From positions 53,695,824 to 53,759,823 of the forward strand of contig CM055098.1 of NCBI GenBank assembly GCA_029204225.1: a stretch of DNA of 64,000 nt, read 5' to 3'. Shown one piece after another: positions 27,493 through 38,607 of the stretch (positions are counted from its first letter, which is position 1; every line of letters begins with the position of its first letter). The notes beneath the pieces were generated by a model. The model did not search any database. It was not told the DNA's origin and was given only the letters and a program-made list of their open reading frames with translations. The stretch comes from Diphasiastrum complanatum (taxonomy: Eukaryota > Streptophyta > Lycopodiopsida > Lycopodiales > Lycopodiaceae). Both the position numbers and the translations under genes were made by a program.

Positions 27493-28258
27493 CGACCCAC
27501 ATCCTGAAGTAGTGCCGATCCCTCGGCACTCTGCCGATTCAGTAAAAGGAGCACTTGGCTCGCCACTAGTTGATCAGATATGTTGTCACATCTTCCATGA
27601 AGTTTGTGAAAATTGTCAACATTTCCTAGCTAGTTTGAGACCTTAATTGGCAATTTTTGTACATAGTTTTGGTATTGGAGTTTTACACGTGTGAACCAGG
27701 CCTAAAGTTTTTTATTTACTGTATTTTTTCAGTATGGAAAAGTGTCAAACTTTAGACCCTTCATGAGACCATTTTGATGTATTTTGGTCATATATGTCAT
27801 TTTTAGCTATTTTTCCTGTATAAGGAATATTTAGGGTCAAGTACCTTTTAGAGAGAGGAGAGAGAGTCATCTTCCTCATCCATAAATAGTAGAAAATGTG
27901 TGGAGAAACAGGCTAGAGAAACTTATTGTATTGTTGAGAGAGATCAATAAATCATTGTCACAGTTTCTTCCTCCATTGTAAGCATTGTTTTGTGTATTGT
28001 CTTCAAGCTCTTGTGTATGATCTTAGGTGCTATCCAAAAGTGCTAGGGTGCTATTCCACGACCTGTTTGCTATTATTTTTTGTTTCCATTAGTATCTTTC
28101 ATAAGTTTCTTTTGTCTCTTGAATGCTTTGTCAAGTTCATGTGTATCAAAGGTAGCATTAGGATGCTTTGCCATTTCTAGCTTTTGTAGCTTGTTGTGCA
28201 AAGATCTTAGCCAAAACATTTGGGATCTTAGATCCATTCAAGATCCACTTTTTCCACA
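27493..28258 (+). mobile_element. Copia-type LTR remnant
   Basis: Ends in ...TTTTTCCACA and is followed by TGATATCAGAGC (28259-28270), one base off the initiator-tRNA-Met primer-binding site TGGTATCAGAGC. The layout resembles the LTR end at 35048. The start is not clear. It is cut by E3 soon after. Confidence 0.5.
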
Positions 28259-28270
28259 TGATATCAGAGC
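28259..28270 (+). other. Primer-binding site (tRNA-Met type)
   Basis: TGATATCAGAGC directly after the LTR end CCACA. Confidence 0.6.
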
Positions 28271-28340
28271 TGGCTAGTCGCTATTTTTAGTAAGGTTTTC
28301 ATTTATGGCGATGCTTGGATGTGTGTTCAAGTTCATTAGA

Positions 28341-28367
28341 GGAGTTCTCAATATCAAAAAGACCCTT
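28341..28367 (+). repeat. E3 left terminal repeat
   Basis: Identical to the E2 left terminus over 27 bp. Confidence 0.88.
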
Positions 28368-28859
28368 TAAGGAATGCCATGTAGGATATAGAAAAATATC
28401 AAAATAAAAAAAATAATATTGTTTATTTGCTTGTCCCCACCACTCCCAAGGCCTCCCCAACTCCCAATGATCTAACCATAGTGTTTATAGTCACAGTTAA
28501 GAACTGTAAACAGTTCGCAATATAACTTGACTAAATTCAAAAATATTCTCTCCATTGGTTACGAAAAGGGCAATATTTTCACTGGATCTAGAATATGACC
28601 GTCATCCCCAAATCCGAATCAGGAAAAATTGCAAAATGTTTACATATGCATTCCTTCCACGAGAATGGAAATATGAGTGCCAACTACCTATTGGAATGAA
28701 AAAATGAGCGGCATTTCCAAATTTGAATCAAGCATACAAGAATGGAGATTGGATTGATCGTACATAGTATATAATATAATCAAAGATGAGTATTTTGTTT
28801 TGCTTCATATAATCTAGTCATAGTACTTTGATGAAACTGATTACTCTATTGTTTTTTTG

Positions 28860-31250
28860 ATGATGGCATTGTATCATCTACATGTGGATATCCCTATTGA
28901 TTTGGCACCTTTGCAGAGAAGAGGAGGCAAAGGAATTCAAATATCTGTTGAGGATCGTTCTCGTTTCAGGGCAGAAGGAAAAAAAAACTTGGATTTGTGG
29001 ATAGATGGAATATTATATTTACAAGATCCAAACACTTTGACACATCCCACATTCTCTTCAATAACTCATTTAGTTACATGGATATGCAATGGGCATATTG
29101 AAAACTTACAATTATTGAAAGATGTGGATTTGGCAAAGAAAAAGGCTACAGGTAAGAAGCAAAAGCGACAAAGTTGCAAGGATATTCAAACGCTTTCAAA
29201 AGGAGGTTATCGAAATAGAAGAATCTGTGCATTCAAGTAAGCATATTCTAATTTTTGTATGTTTTTTAATGACATTTGGATTTAATTTAAGCTATGGTGA
29301 TATTATGTTAACTATCTGTTTTTTTTGCAGATCTGCATTAGTAGCTCCTCGGAATATTAAAGACAATGTTTCACTAGGAATGTCATTGGGCACAATATTG
29401 ACTTGCAAATCCACTGAGTGTATCATGATGAACAATAGGATTTCAAATGTAAAGTTTAAAATAGCAGAGTCTTTGATGGTGGACATTCAAATTTTTTTAG
29501 ATAAGACTATAGTTCAGGGTGCTTGTGATTTTGCAGGTATTAGTAGGGAAGCATATGCAACAATATTTAAACTAATTAGAGAAGCTTTTAAACAAGTTCA
29601 AATTAGAAAACTCCCAATCCCTAGGACATATCACTTGAAGAAAGAGAGAGATACATTAAACATAGGTATGCATAAGATCACTGGAACTCTATTTCATATT
29701 GAGGAGGTGTATGAAACTGATGGAAGATCGATATCTATAATTCATCAAACAACTTATTTGTTGATCTAAATTACTTGCTGAGATACATCGTCACATTCTA
29801 TGATATAACCTATGAAAAGGTGAATGAAAAAATAATCATATTACTTAAGTTAGATGAGTCAGAAATAGTGAAAGGGCAGAAGATGGAGAGAGTTAGTATA
29901 ACTCTCATGAATGGCGCTCTATCACAAACGGAGAACCAAGAAGATTTCAGATTCAGTGTCCAGTTAGAAAATGATATATGGTGGTAGGTAGCATTTCAGA
30001 TAACTAGCCTCATTATTACATTACATTCATTGAATAGTATTAAATCATTGTAAACTAAGTCTGATTAATTCTTTGGACAGGTTCTGAAGGAGGATCATGA
30101 TATATTATCATGGATATTCTCAAAGACACCTTATCCTAGGATCATCAAGAACCATATGGATGGAGGACTTCTCAATGTTCCAGGAGTTGGAGACTTCAAT
30201 GTTGAATGGCACTTGGTAGGTGATTTGAAAACATTGAAATGTATGTATAATGTCTCTCACGGTGCTACATCAAAACACCCTTGTTTGTACTGCATGAAAA
30301 TGGCAAAAGATATAACTAGGAGTACAGGAATCAGTAGAGAATATGCAGATCCAAATTGGAAGCCTGTGCTGTCTATCCCCTTGAAAAATGTGCATGTTTG
30401 CACTCTTCATGCAAAAGTTAGATTAATAGAAAAGCTCATTATATTCATATAGTTTTTGCTTGGAATACTAAGCTAGCATCATTAGCAAAGGAAGCTATCT
30501 CTCGATTAGAAGATGTTTTATCAAAAGCAGGACTCCATAAGGGACATGTCAAAATTCAAAAAGATGAAAAGCTTTCAGGAAAGAATGGGAACATGCCAAC
30601 TAAGCCAAGCATAGGAGGAGCAAAAGCACGTCGTTTCCTATCAAATCATATTGGTAAGGCTTCTAATATTCAACACTCAGTCTGGACAGATATTATTGTT
30701 GTCACTCAGGACTTCAAAAAAGACAGTAAAACTAGAGTACTAAAAGTTGATATATGGAAGAAGCTTGATAGTATGATTGCTATTTTAAAAAAAGAAAAAT
30801 ACTCTGATATTGATAAGAAAGCTGTCCAAAGGACTTGTGTCAAGTTTGTTAATGCAATATCAAAAGCATGGGGAGAAGATCACATCACTCATTACATGGT
30901 TAGTATAAAATTTTCAAGATGCTTTCAATTTTTCATATATATTTAGATCCAAACATAAGACTAACATTATGATTTTGACATATGCAGCACATACTAAGAG
31001 ATCATACAACATTTTTTGCAAACACATATGTAAGCTTGAGTATATGGTCATCACAAGGGATGGAGAAGTCACATTGGCAAGCATGAGCAACATTTCATCG
31101 AAATACACAACATGGAGGAACCAATGAAAAATGAAACTACATTTGTCAATTGTTTCAATGCTTCTACCGTAGTGTTCAGATTAACAAAGTCTACACAATA
31201 CAACAAGTTTAGAAAAGCATGCAAGTTCATACAGGAAGAGAAAACTAGAT
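28860..31250 (+). pseudogene. E3 putative transposase
   Basis: Exons about 28860-29236, 29331-29997, 30081-30899 and 30988-31250. Motifs in order: KKQKRQSCKD (basic), SALVAPRN, CDFAGISREAY, LLKLDESEIVKGQKMERVS (about 29845-29900), WHLVGDLKTLKCMYNVSHGA with HPCLYCMK (about 30205-30300), HAKVRLIEKLI, IGGAKARRFLSNH, and SIWSSQGMEKSHWQA (about 31035-31085). Asp, Asp and Glu in these motifs are plausible catalytic residues, and HPCxYC may bind zinc. The broad pattern (GDLK...CxYC...GMEKSH) reminds me of unnamed transposase-like proteins in other eukaryotes, but I cannot name the superfamily. Frameshifts near 29732 and 30450 and stops at about 29986 and 31086 disable it. Exon 1 lacks 82 codons found in E2. 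Confidence 0.7.
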
Positions 31251-31386
31251 GATTGCTGAGTAGAAGATCATCATTGTCATCAAATCATGACATGTTCAAA
31301 ATTGCTTTGCAAATTCATTGAACAAGAGAGGAGAAATACTCAATGTAAATGTATTGATTGTATTATAACAAAATACAAAGTGTCAA

Positions 31387-32903
31387 CTATTCATCATCAG
31401 ATCGTGTATCAGATTCTATGGTAGTATTGTCATGAAGAAATTCTCTGCTAACGTATGCATCTAATAGATGTGCATTATTCTTATTTCCACTAAGCTCAAT
31501 ATGAGTGGAATACAATGAATAATGAGAGTTCCTTAAAGGAACATTCCCATTAGTAAAACCTAAATGTTCAAAACATAAAATCTTTTGACAAAAATGATCT
31601 TATTTGTCTTAACAAATTTATGTCCTCCTAGGTAAAATGATAAAGCTTTAACTGCCATTATCAGATTCTCCCCAACTAGGCTCAACTTGGAATGAGCAAT
31701 ACAGATCTCATTCTTCAGGAAATGCCTAAGATAGTGGCCAAGTCCACTATTCCTCTGGAACGAGGATGCGTGTTGTCTGAAACGACCTCGTCTCGCAGCA
31801 AAGTCATCAAATATGAGAGCATCCTGCAATAGGAAATATGTTAGCAAAAACACGTTTAGTGATTAAAAACATTGTAATGCAAGGAAGTTTAAACACTTAC
31901 ACATTTTTCATCATCAGCAGCAACCAGATCAAGATGATCAATATAATGACCACGTACTGAAGTGGAATCATCAGCGAAATGCATTAATGATGGATGAGGG
32001 AAGTCCATCTGGGATTGAAATGTCGTGAATTCTTCATTGGATGGTCTGCCTCGTCCATCCTTAGCAATATTTGATAAAGCCTTAGTCAGACATTCTTCAC
32101 CGATCATAAGTCCCTCCTCATCATCAAAATCAATACCAGCAACAAGGTCATCTGTTTCAAAATCTACAAAGTCGGAGAATTCAAAAATTGTGTCAGATAA
32201 TAAACATAGAACCTCATCTTCACAATAGTCAAAAAATTTACATAAATCAGCAGTAGTAAATTATACATTGTCATTAATATAATATACAGACAAATTGAAA
32301 AAGACATTTAGACTCCTCTATCGGGATGTATTCATCAGCAGATGTATTTTGGCCGATAAAAGAATCGCGGAGAACATCAGTATTTACATCAATAAAGTCA
32401 CTTTCCTTATCAGGAGTGTCAATAAGGAAGTGATTGATATCCTTAATAGCTGACTGAACAGAGGATAATGCAAAAGGATGGTCAGCAATAGATACTTCCT
32501 CATCATCTGGAATCTGAACTAAAAGGAAAAGTACAAAATCATTCTGATATTCTACCAATCGACATTTCTTGTTGCAATAAGGACACATTGAACTGCTTTT
32601 GAAAAGATCAAACAATTTGGTGAACATTCTATGTAGTCTATGTCTGAAAGCTGGAAAGAAATGAACAAGATTAGTATAATGCATGTACTGGAGTGAACCT
32701 ATGGAGAAAACAGGGTTACTAAGTATATCTCTGAATTTAACATAATGTTCATAAAATACATTAGAATTTGGTTGTGCATTCCTGAAAACATGTAGATATG
32801 GCCTGAATAGGCTGTGAAAGTAGTCTAGATTTTCAGTAATCCCAAATTCACTAAGAAATGAACTCAAGCCTGAATCTCGTGAGGATCCTGAGGAAGAGGC
32901 CAT
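31387..32903 (-). pseudogene. E3 gene 2: unrecognised acidic protein
   Basis: It starts MASSSGSSRDSG at 32903 on the minus strand, chosen over the in-frame upstream ATG at 32951 because E1 starts the same way. The protein has a CPYCNKKCRLVEY segment (a CxxC that may bind metal), an acidic middle (DDEEVSIADH; FSDFVDFETDDL), an intron around 31854-31888, DALIFDDFAARRGRFRQ, IMAVKALSFYLGGHK, and ends FLHDNTTIES...DDE at 31387. One frameshift and a stop lie near 32250-32290. It is convergent with the transposase and divergent from H3. Conserved blocks shared with E1 indicate a selected role in the element, which I cannot define. Confidence 0.62.
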
Positions 32904-33710
32904 GGAAATAATGTAGATATCACACTTGTGCACGAGGGAGAACTGAAACAAAACTAACTATCAAGATTGCGCACAAGAGAGATATATACGGCAGGTAGAT
33001 ACCGAATATCGCACTTGTGCGCAACTAGGTAGCGTTGGAAGCAAATAGACAACAATGTGCGCGCACAAGACCGATATGCCGCGAATTTTGAGAACAGAAA
33101 AAGTAAAAAATTAATCGAGTTTTGTGCCCTTTATACTAAATTTTTGCACGTGTGGTAAACGGTCAAAGGACATGTGTCTACTTTCAGTTGGACTACAGGA
33201 ACTGGCACGTGTGAGGTGACACCTGGACACGTGTGAAATGATAACTGTACACATGTCTCATGTTCATTCGTGTGTTCGACAACACGTGTCGCTCGCGCAT
33301 TCGTTCGTACAAATCTCACACGTGTAAAGTGATAGAGTGACATGTGTCGCTCTTGCATTGGACCATACAACTCCCACACGTGTGACAGGACGTTCTTTTG
33401 CACGTGCGAACCGCGATATAAAATCACAAATTTCGATGAATTTTTTTCACTTTTTTTTCGCTCCGCATATCGCACTTGTGCACATTCTTCACAATCGATA
33501 TTTTTCTTAATGCCTTCCATGCGTACAGGTCCGATACATCTGCCTACGTGTCTCCTTGTATCGCACTTGTGCACCTTTCTTCAATACTAATCTATCTCTC
33601 TTGTAATAACCTCGCACAGGTCCGATATACCGTACATTTTGTCCATACATATCGGTCTTCTGTTCATCCTAGCCGTCATGCACAACTTCACTATCCCATA
33701 GTACACGTCC
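32904..33710. promoter_or_regulatory. E3 divergent promoter with repeated 16-bp motif
   Basis: Between gene 2 (-) and H3 (+). It has eight copies of a motif near TATCGSWCYTGTGCRC: 32918-32933 (+), 32969-32984 (-), 33007-33022 (+), 33061-33076 (-), 33468-33483 (+), 33521-33536 (-), 33559-33574 (+) and 33612-33627 (-), plus a partial one at 33650. They cluster in two groups, one beside each gene start. Between the groups lies a row of CACGTGT-type words. Confidence 0.7.
33145..33405. repeat. Cluster of CACGTGT (G-box-like) words
   Basis: About nine ACACGTGT or near-identical words occur in 260 bp (for example near 33149, 33204, 33225, 33283, 33317, 33374 and 33399), at spacings of about 20-60 bp. 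CACGTG is the core of the plant G-box bound by bHLH and bZIP factors. The words sit in the middle of the divergent promoter. Confidence 0.6.
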
Positions 33711-34720
33711 ATGGATAGGAAAAAGCAGACAAGGAGGGACTTCTTCTCTGCTAGCTCGTCCTCAGCTCCTGTGGTTGCCATTACACCTCCTGCAGACCTA
33801 GAACGTGCAACCGCAGTAGGTGGCTCTCTGAGATACATTAAGTATCAAAGATCCACCACTCTGTTGATTCCAAGAGCTCCATTCTACCGTGCTGTAAGAA
33901 ACATAACTAGAAATGATTTCGAACAGTTGGTTAGATTCACACCCAGTGCTTTTCAGTGCCTTCAGGAGGCTGTTGAAGATTACATAAGCCCGTTTTTCGA
34001 AGATTCATTTTTGCTGGCAATCCATTCCAAGAGAGTCACCATAATGCCCAAGGATTTTCAGCTCCCGATGAGAATGAGAGAGAGGTTTTGCAAATTGCAC
34101 GTATCTTAGCCTGCTGCTCCCAAACCAACTCCTCTAGATAGGATTGATCTTCCTACCAAGAGACCTCGGAAGCAGGCAGCACCAAAGAGAGCTCCAAAGA
34201 AAGTAAGGAGGGTAGACACCACAGAAACCCTAAACCCTAACTCGGAATCAATTGTAGATAACACTGCTCTTGATATTGTTGTACATATAGCTACATCTGC
34301 TTTGGATACCCCTTCAATCCCTGTAGATACTACACATCCACCACCTCCTCCTCCTCCCTCAAATCTTTATACATATATAGATTCCGATGACTATCTTAAA
34401 TTTGAGAAGGAAATATCCGATGCTATAGATACAATTGGTACTCCTTTTTGTTTTAGACTAGATAAACTTGATTTTAGTATAAATTATAGAGTTCTTGATT
34501 GTTTGGATCTCAAAGACAGACGGGCTTCTATTAGTGATCCTGTGATAGAGCCCGAGCTTACACTCTTGCAATATGACATTGCAAGAGATTCATCTAACGA
34601 GTTGTTGGTGCTGAGTAATTTTTTGCTTCGGGCCTTCAAGGAGAATAATGACACATTGTCACAGTGTCTGACTAGTGGATTCACACCAGCAACAAAATAT
34701 CTGCTCATCCCTTATCATAC
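33711..34720 (+). pseudogene. E3 histone H3-like protein with linker (ULP1 part lost)
   Basis: The ORF starts MDRKKQTRRDFF, aligning KQT with H3 residues 4-6. A short tail leads to the fold: LRYIKYQRSTTLLIP, FYRAVRNITRNDF, VRFTPSAFQCLQEAVEDYI, FFEDSFLLAIHSKRVTIMPKDFQL, MRMRERF. LLIP, R-x-IT, EDY and KDFQL are more like centromeric H3, while KRVTIMPKD is canonical; loop 1 has no insertion. A TAG at 34108 replaces the CAG of E2. The same frame then continues through the basic linker, a run of prolines, the DYLKFEKEISDAI region, and KYLLIPYHT, the strand just before the ULP1 histidine. The catalytic exons are lost at the copia junction. Confidence 0.85.
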
Positions 34721-35048
34721 ATCATTAAGCAACACCAATCTTGGTTTTGGAGTCAATTCTTGTCAAATTTATCATTTGTCTTGACTATTCTTGATAGTTT
34801 TGAGTTCCTATCATATTGTAATTTGATTTCAGGCTACAGTCCATACTCTGACAAAATTTCACATGTGTGAAACCAGCAAGTACAATTCCCTTTCATTTAT
34901 GATTGTTCTTGTTAGATTTTCTCATCGAAATTTGATCTAGATTGATCTAAATCTTGTGTAGATTGATAGATCAATTGTATCTAACATCCAATCACTCTTG
35001 TGGATCATTTTAGGATCCATTCTTGGTCCAATTTTGTAGATTCCCACA
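34721..35048 (+). mobile_element. Copia-type LTR (3' part)
   Basis: It interrupts E3 and ends in TTCCCACA, directly followed by a perfect TGGTATCAGAGC primer-binding site. The start of the LTR could not be fixed. Confidence 0.6.
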
Positions 35049-35060
35049 TGGTATCAGAGC
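35049..35060 (+). other. Primer-binding site (initiator tRNA-Met)
   Basis: TGGTATCAGAGC immediately after the LTR end CCACA, as usual for copia elements. Confidence 0.8.
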
Positions 35061-35309
35061 CAAGTACAAGAAGATTTATTGAGATTTGATGGAGTTGATC
35101 CAAAACTAAGCCCAAATTAGCAAGTCTTAGTTAATTTTGATGTGGCTAGTTGGATAGGATAGATATACTCAAAATTTATGGACAAAAACTTGTTGTGGGC
35201 TGTAGAGGTACCAGTTTTGGAGCCTTACGTTTCAGTTTGATGCTAAATCTCCCAAATTAGCAAGTTTGTGAAAACTAGCTAATTTTAGGTAGAGAGTTTG
35301 AATTTTAGA

Positions 35310-35422
35310 GATTGATTGGATGCTTCTACTTGGTTGGGTGGTTTCTCCACAGTGTGTTATCCTTTTGTGTTTAGGATTTGTAGGCAGGATCTAAGGAGCT
35401 TCCCTTATAGTGGTATCAGAGC
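35310..35422 (+). mobile_element. Second LTR end with primer-binding site
   Basis: GATTGATTGGATGCTTCTAC through AAGGAGCTTCCCTTATAG, followed by TGGTATCAGAGC at 35411-35422. The block is repeated at 45762-45865 without the primer site, so it is the end of a different LTR family nested here. Confidence 0.6.
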
Positions 35423-36590
35423 AAGGCTTACAAGCTTGGAGAGGTGGTGCTTTTCATTGGAGCTTGGTGGCATTCAACTAGTATTCTCATCCAAGGAGAG
35501 GAGCAAGGTTGCAAGTTGGTGGATCTTTCCAAATTCAATTTGCATGTTCCATATCTCTCTCAAATTCATTGTGGTTTATGGAGAATTGTGCTAGGAAATA
35601 AATTTTGGTGTCTTTTTTGGAGTTTTGCATGTGTAGCTCAAAACTAGTGAAGGATCTGAAATTTCCAGCAAGTTAATTCACTTTGAAGTAGTTGAAATTC
35701 AGGTTGCATGTTGGATCTTCCCATGTATTTGGATTCTAGGCTCTTTTGTAGCCAAATTTGGCTTGTTTTCCATTATTTTGGCACAAAATTGAGGGTAGAA
35801 TTCAAAATCCAGCAAGATCAAATCAATTGGTTGCTTATAACTCTGTATTTTGGATTGCATGTGGTTTTGGAAAATGTTCTTGCCATTGATCTCCAATTGT
35901 GCATGGTGAAAAAACCAAGGAAGGGCTAAAATTCATGATTTTTTCTTGTTTTTTTCATGGAATTGGATGGTAGGAGGTTGTTGAACATCAATTGAAGCTG
36001 GAAAAAAATGAATTATAGTCTTTTGAAGCTGTCCTAGAAGTTAGAGCCAAGAATTCTAGCAGTTGGGTTTGTAGGAAGTCAAAAAGTGTCAAAAATTGAC
36101 CAATTTTGGTGAATTTTGGGGATGGATTTTTCTAAATCCATAAGGGGATCATTCTGGATTTTTTCCATCATGATTTATTTTTCTTTTTACCTTCCCAGCA
36201 AGCTATCAAACATGTAAATTGATGGGTAGAGGCTTATATTTCAATTCCATCAAGTTTGTACAATTTTGACTTCTAGAAACCAAGAATTCATGGTTTCCAG
36301 CCCATACTGCTTCATAGGATCTGTATGAAGGCTTCATGAAACTCTTAGAGACCATTTGAGATTGTTTGGATCATCACTTTTAGGCTTGGTTGAGTGTTTG
36401 CATGTTTTTTGACATATAGGTCTTGAAAAAGTGCACCCTCCTACAACTTGATTGGCTGTTCTGAACTCGCACATGTGAGTCCTAGGTGGCAGGCTGACAT
36501 GGCAAGTGTCTTTTTCATTGGGTCTCCCTCTGTACTGAGCTTTATAGCACCCAAATTGGTGTCCTGTAGCCAAAGATATGAGCATATGAA
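35423..36590. other. Retrotransposon internal debris, no ORF
   Basis: Sequence after the primer-binding sites and before the gypsy integrase. Only short frames are open; no domain is recognised. Confidence 0.4.
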
Positions 36591-36599
36591 GTTTTGCAA

Positions 36600-37496
36600 A
36601 GGCTGGTCGTTTGTTGCATCCGTTAGATATCCCAGATAAGAAATGGGAAAGCATATCTATGATTTTGTAGTTGGACCTACAAAGACCCAACAATAAAATG
36701 ATTCTATTTGGGTTGTAATGGATCGGTTAACTAAGTTAGCTGCATTCATACCAGTCAAGTCAACTATAAAGGCTTCTGATTTAGCCTAGATCTTTGTTGA
36801 AAGATTATTTCGGTTGTATGGTCTGCCAAGTGACATTGTTAGTGATAGAGATCCTAAGTTCACAGGTCATGTTTGGTTAGCAGTATTCCATAAATCGAAA
36901 ACTTTTGCGAGTTTAAGTTCTTCTGATCATCCTGAATCAGATGGCCAGACAGAAAGGACTAATCAAACTATGGAAGATATTTTGAGGATGTATGGTTCTC
37001 ACATGAAATCTCATTGGGAAGATTATCTCCCACTGGTTGAGTTTGTATATAATAGTAGAAAACAATCTGCTACAGGTTACAGTCCTTTTATGCTTATGTA
37101 CGGTTTTCAACCTAGATCTCCAGTAAATGTTGAGACGAAGTCTATTAAGATCCAGAAGGTTGCTGATTTTTTGCATGATATGCAAGAAATGTTGCAAGTG
37201 GCTAAGGATAGTATCCGAAGTGCTCAGGATAGTGCTGAACACTATACCGATCTTAAGAGATCTCCAAGAGATTTTAAAGTTGATGACTGGGTATATCTTA
37301 GGAATCCAAAAGATTTTAAGACATTACGTACATGAAAGCATTATAAGCTGTCTACCCGTTATTGAGGACCTTTCAGGATTGTATGTAGAATTGGTTCTTT
37401 GGCGTACGAACTCGATCTTCAAGGAAAATTGAATGCATACCTAGTGTTTCATGTAAGTCGTTTGAAACTAAGTTTACATGATGGTGATACAGTGTA
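36600..37496 (+). pseudogene. Ty3/gypsy integrase (core and C-terminal region)
   Basis: Reading starts at LLHPLDIP, the linker after the zinc domain, and continues YDFVVGP, VMDRLTKLAAFIPV, then the open frame 36814-37335: LYGLPSDIVSDRDPKFTG, SSDHPESDGQTERTNQTMED. These carry the D, D and E of the catalytic core. The C-terminal part has KHYKLST, GPFRIVCRIGSLAYELDL and VFHVSRLKLS. The family role is to insert element cDNA. Frameshift and stops (about 36660-36790, 37335 and 37365) kill it. No RT or LTR of the same element is adjacent. Confidence 0.8.
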
Positions 37497-38600
37497 AAAA
37501 TTACAGCAAATAAGGATCCTAAAACACTTGAAATGATGAGGGAAACAATAGATTATGATTTCATAAGATTAGCACAAGTTGAACCATCAAAATCCATCAA
37601 AAATCTATGCTTGAACCTCACTAAATGGCCCAAATCCTTGAAGAAGGCTTCACACGTGTGAAAGTACGGCCTCCCACAGTCTGAGTACTGTACACCAGAC
37701 CTACATTCAATCCTATAATAATTAGTAATCACAAGTACTCAAACAATTATGAACATAGAGAGCAATTGCACCATTATGAGAGAAAAAACATGAAATTGCT
37801 TGATTAATTTTGGTGAGATATCATCACCTATATATACATGATCCATCACGGTTTTGGGCAGGTATGAGTAGCCCTAAACCTATCCCTAATGCTAATTTTG
37901 GTGGATCTTTCATCCCTACCAAGTTAGGGTTGGAATCTTGGAGATCCCTCAACAATGCAAAAATTACCAAAAATAGCTCCTATTTTTTCTCCCTTGTATC
38001 TAAGCATAATTTGGACTCATTCCAAAGGTTCTAACACTTAGGTCTACTTGAGAACATCCTTATGAATGGAATCCTATGCTATTTGGCACGTGTGACAAGC
38101 CACATCATGACCATCTAACTATTTACAAGTCATATGACCAAAACTAGTCAAGCTAGAATTGTGAATTTTTAACATACAGTTGGATCGGATGAGGATTTAT
38201 CCCATTTGGAAGATTTGTCGCTTAGTGTACCTTTGAAATTTGAGAAAGTGCTCAGAACCAGAGATAAACAATTGAGAAATCGTTTTATCTCTGAGTGCTT
38301 AATTCGGTGGAAGGGTCAGACGATGATGATTCGAATGAGAAAGTTGATAACATTGTTGACAGATCCCCACCTCTAGAGGATCTGTTGGTACCTTTTTTTT
38401 CTTTATTTCTTGCTTACGGCTTAACGGCTAGTATTCTGCCTGTCAGCAAAGGCTGTGGGCACTTCTTGAGATTATCGTTCTTATTTAAAGGCCCAAATTA
38501 GGGAGAAGGGACGGATTGGTCATTTTAGTGTAGATTTGTCCTGCCTTTCAGAGGATAACTCAAGGATGAACTCTCTTGAACGCACTTACATTCATACAAA
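37497..38600. other. Non-coding debris
   Basis: No supported ORF. Near 38170-38360 a short frame (LEDLSLSVPLKFEKVL...) resembles the tail after gypsy integrases, so this may be the 3' end of the element above. Confidence 0.35.
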
Positions 38601-38607
38601 GATGCAA

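Larger units (their letters stand above)
28341..34720 (+). mobile_element. E3: H3-bearing transposon, most complete gene set
   Basis: It begins with the same 27-bp terminal repeat as E2 (28341-28367), preceded by the same CATTAGAG. In order: transposase (+), gene 2 (-), divergent promoter, H3-linker gene (+). It is cut near 34720, just before the ULP1 His exon, by a copia-type LTR, so the ULP1 exons, gene 4 and the right terminus are lost. The 5' 700 bp differ from E2 by only a few percent by eye, so the two are recent relatives. Confidence 0.82.

Noticed and set aside
33131-33574. Minus-strand ORF of 147 codons in the E3 divergent promoter
   Set aside because: Made of CACGTGT-rich promoter sequence; E1 has no counterpart and no domain is seen.
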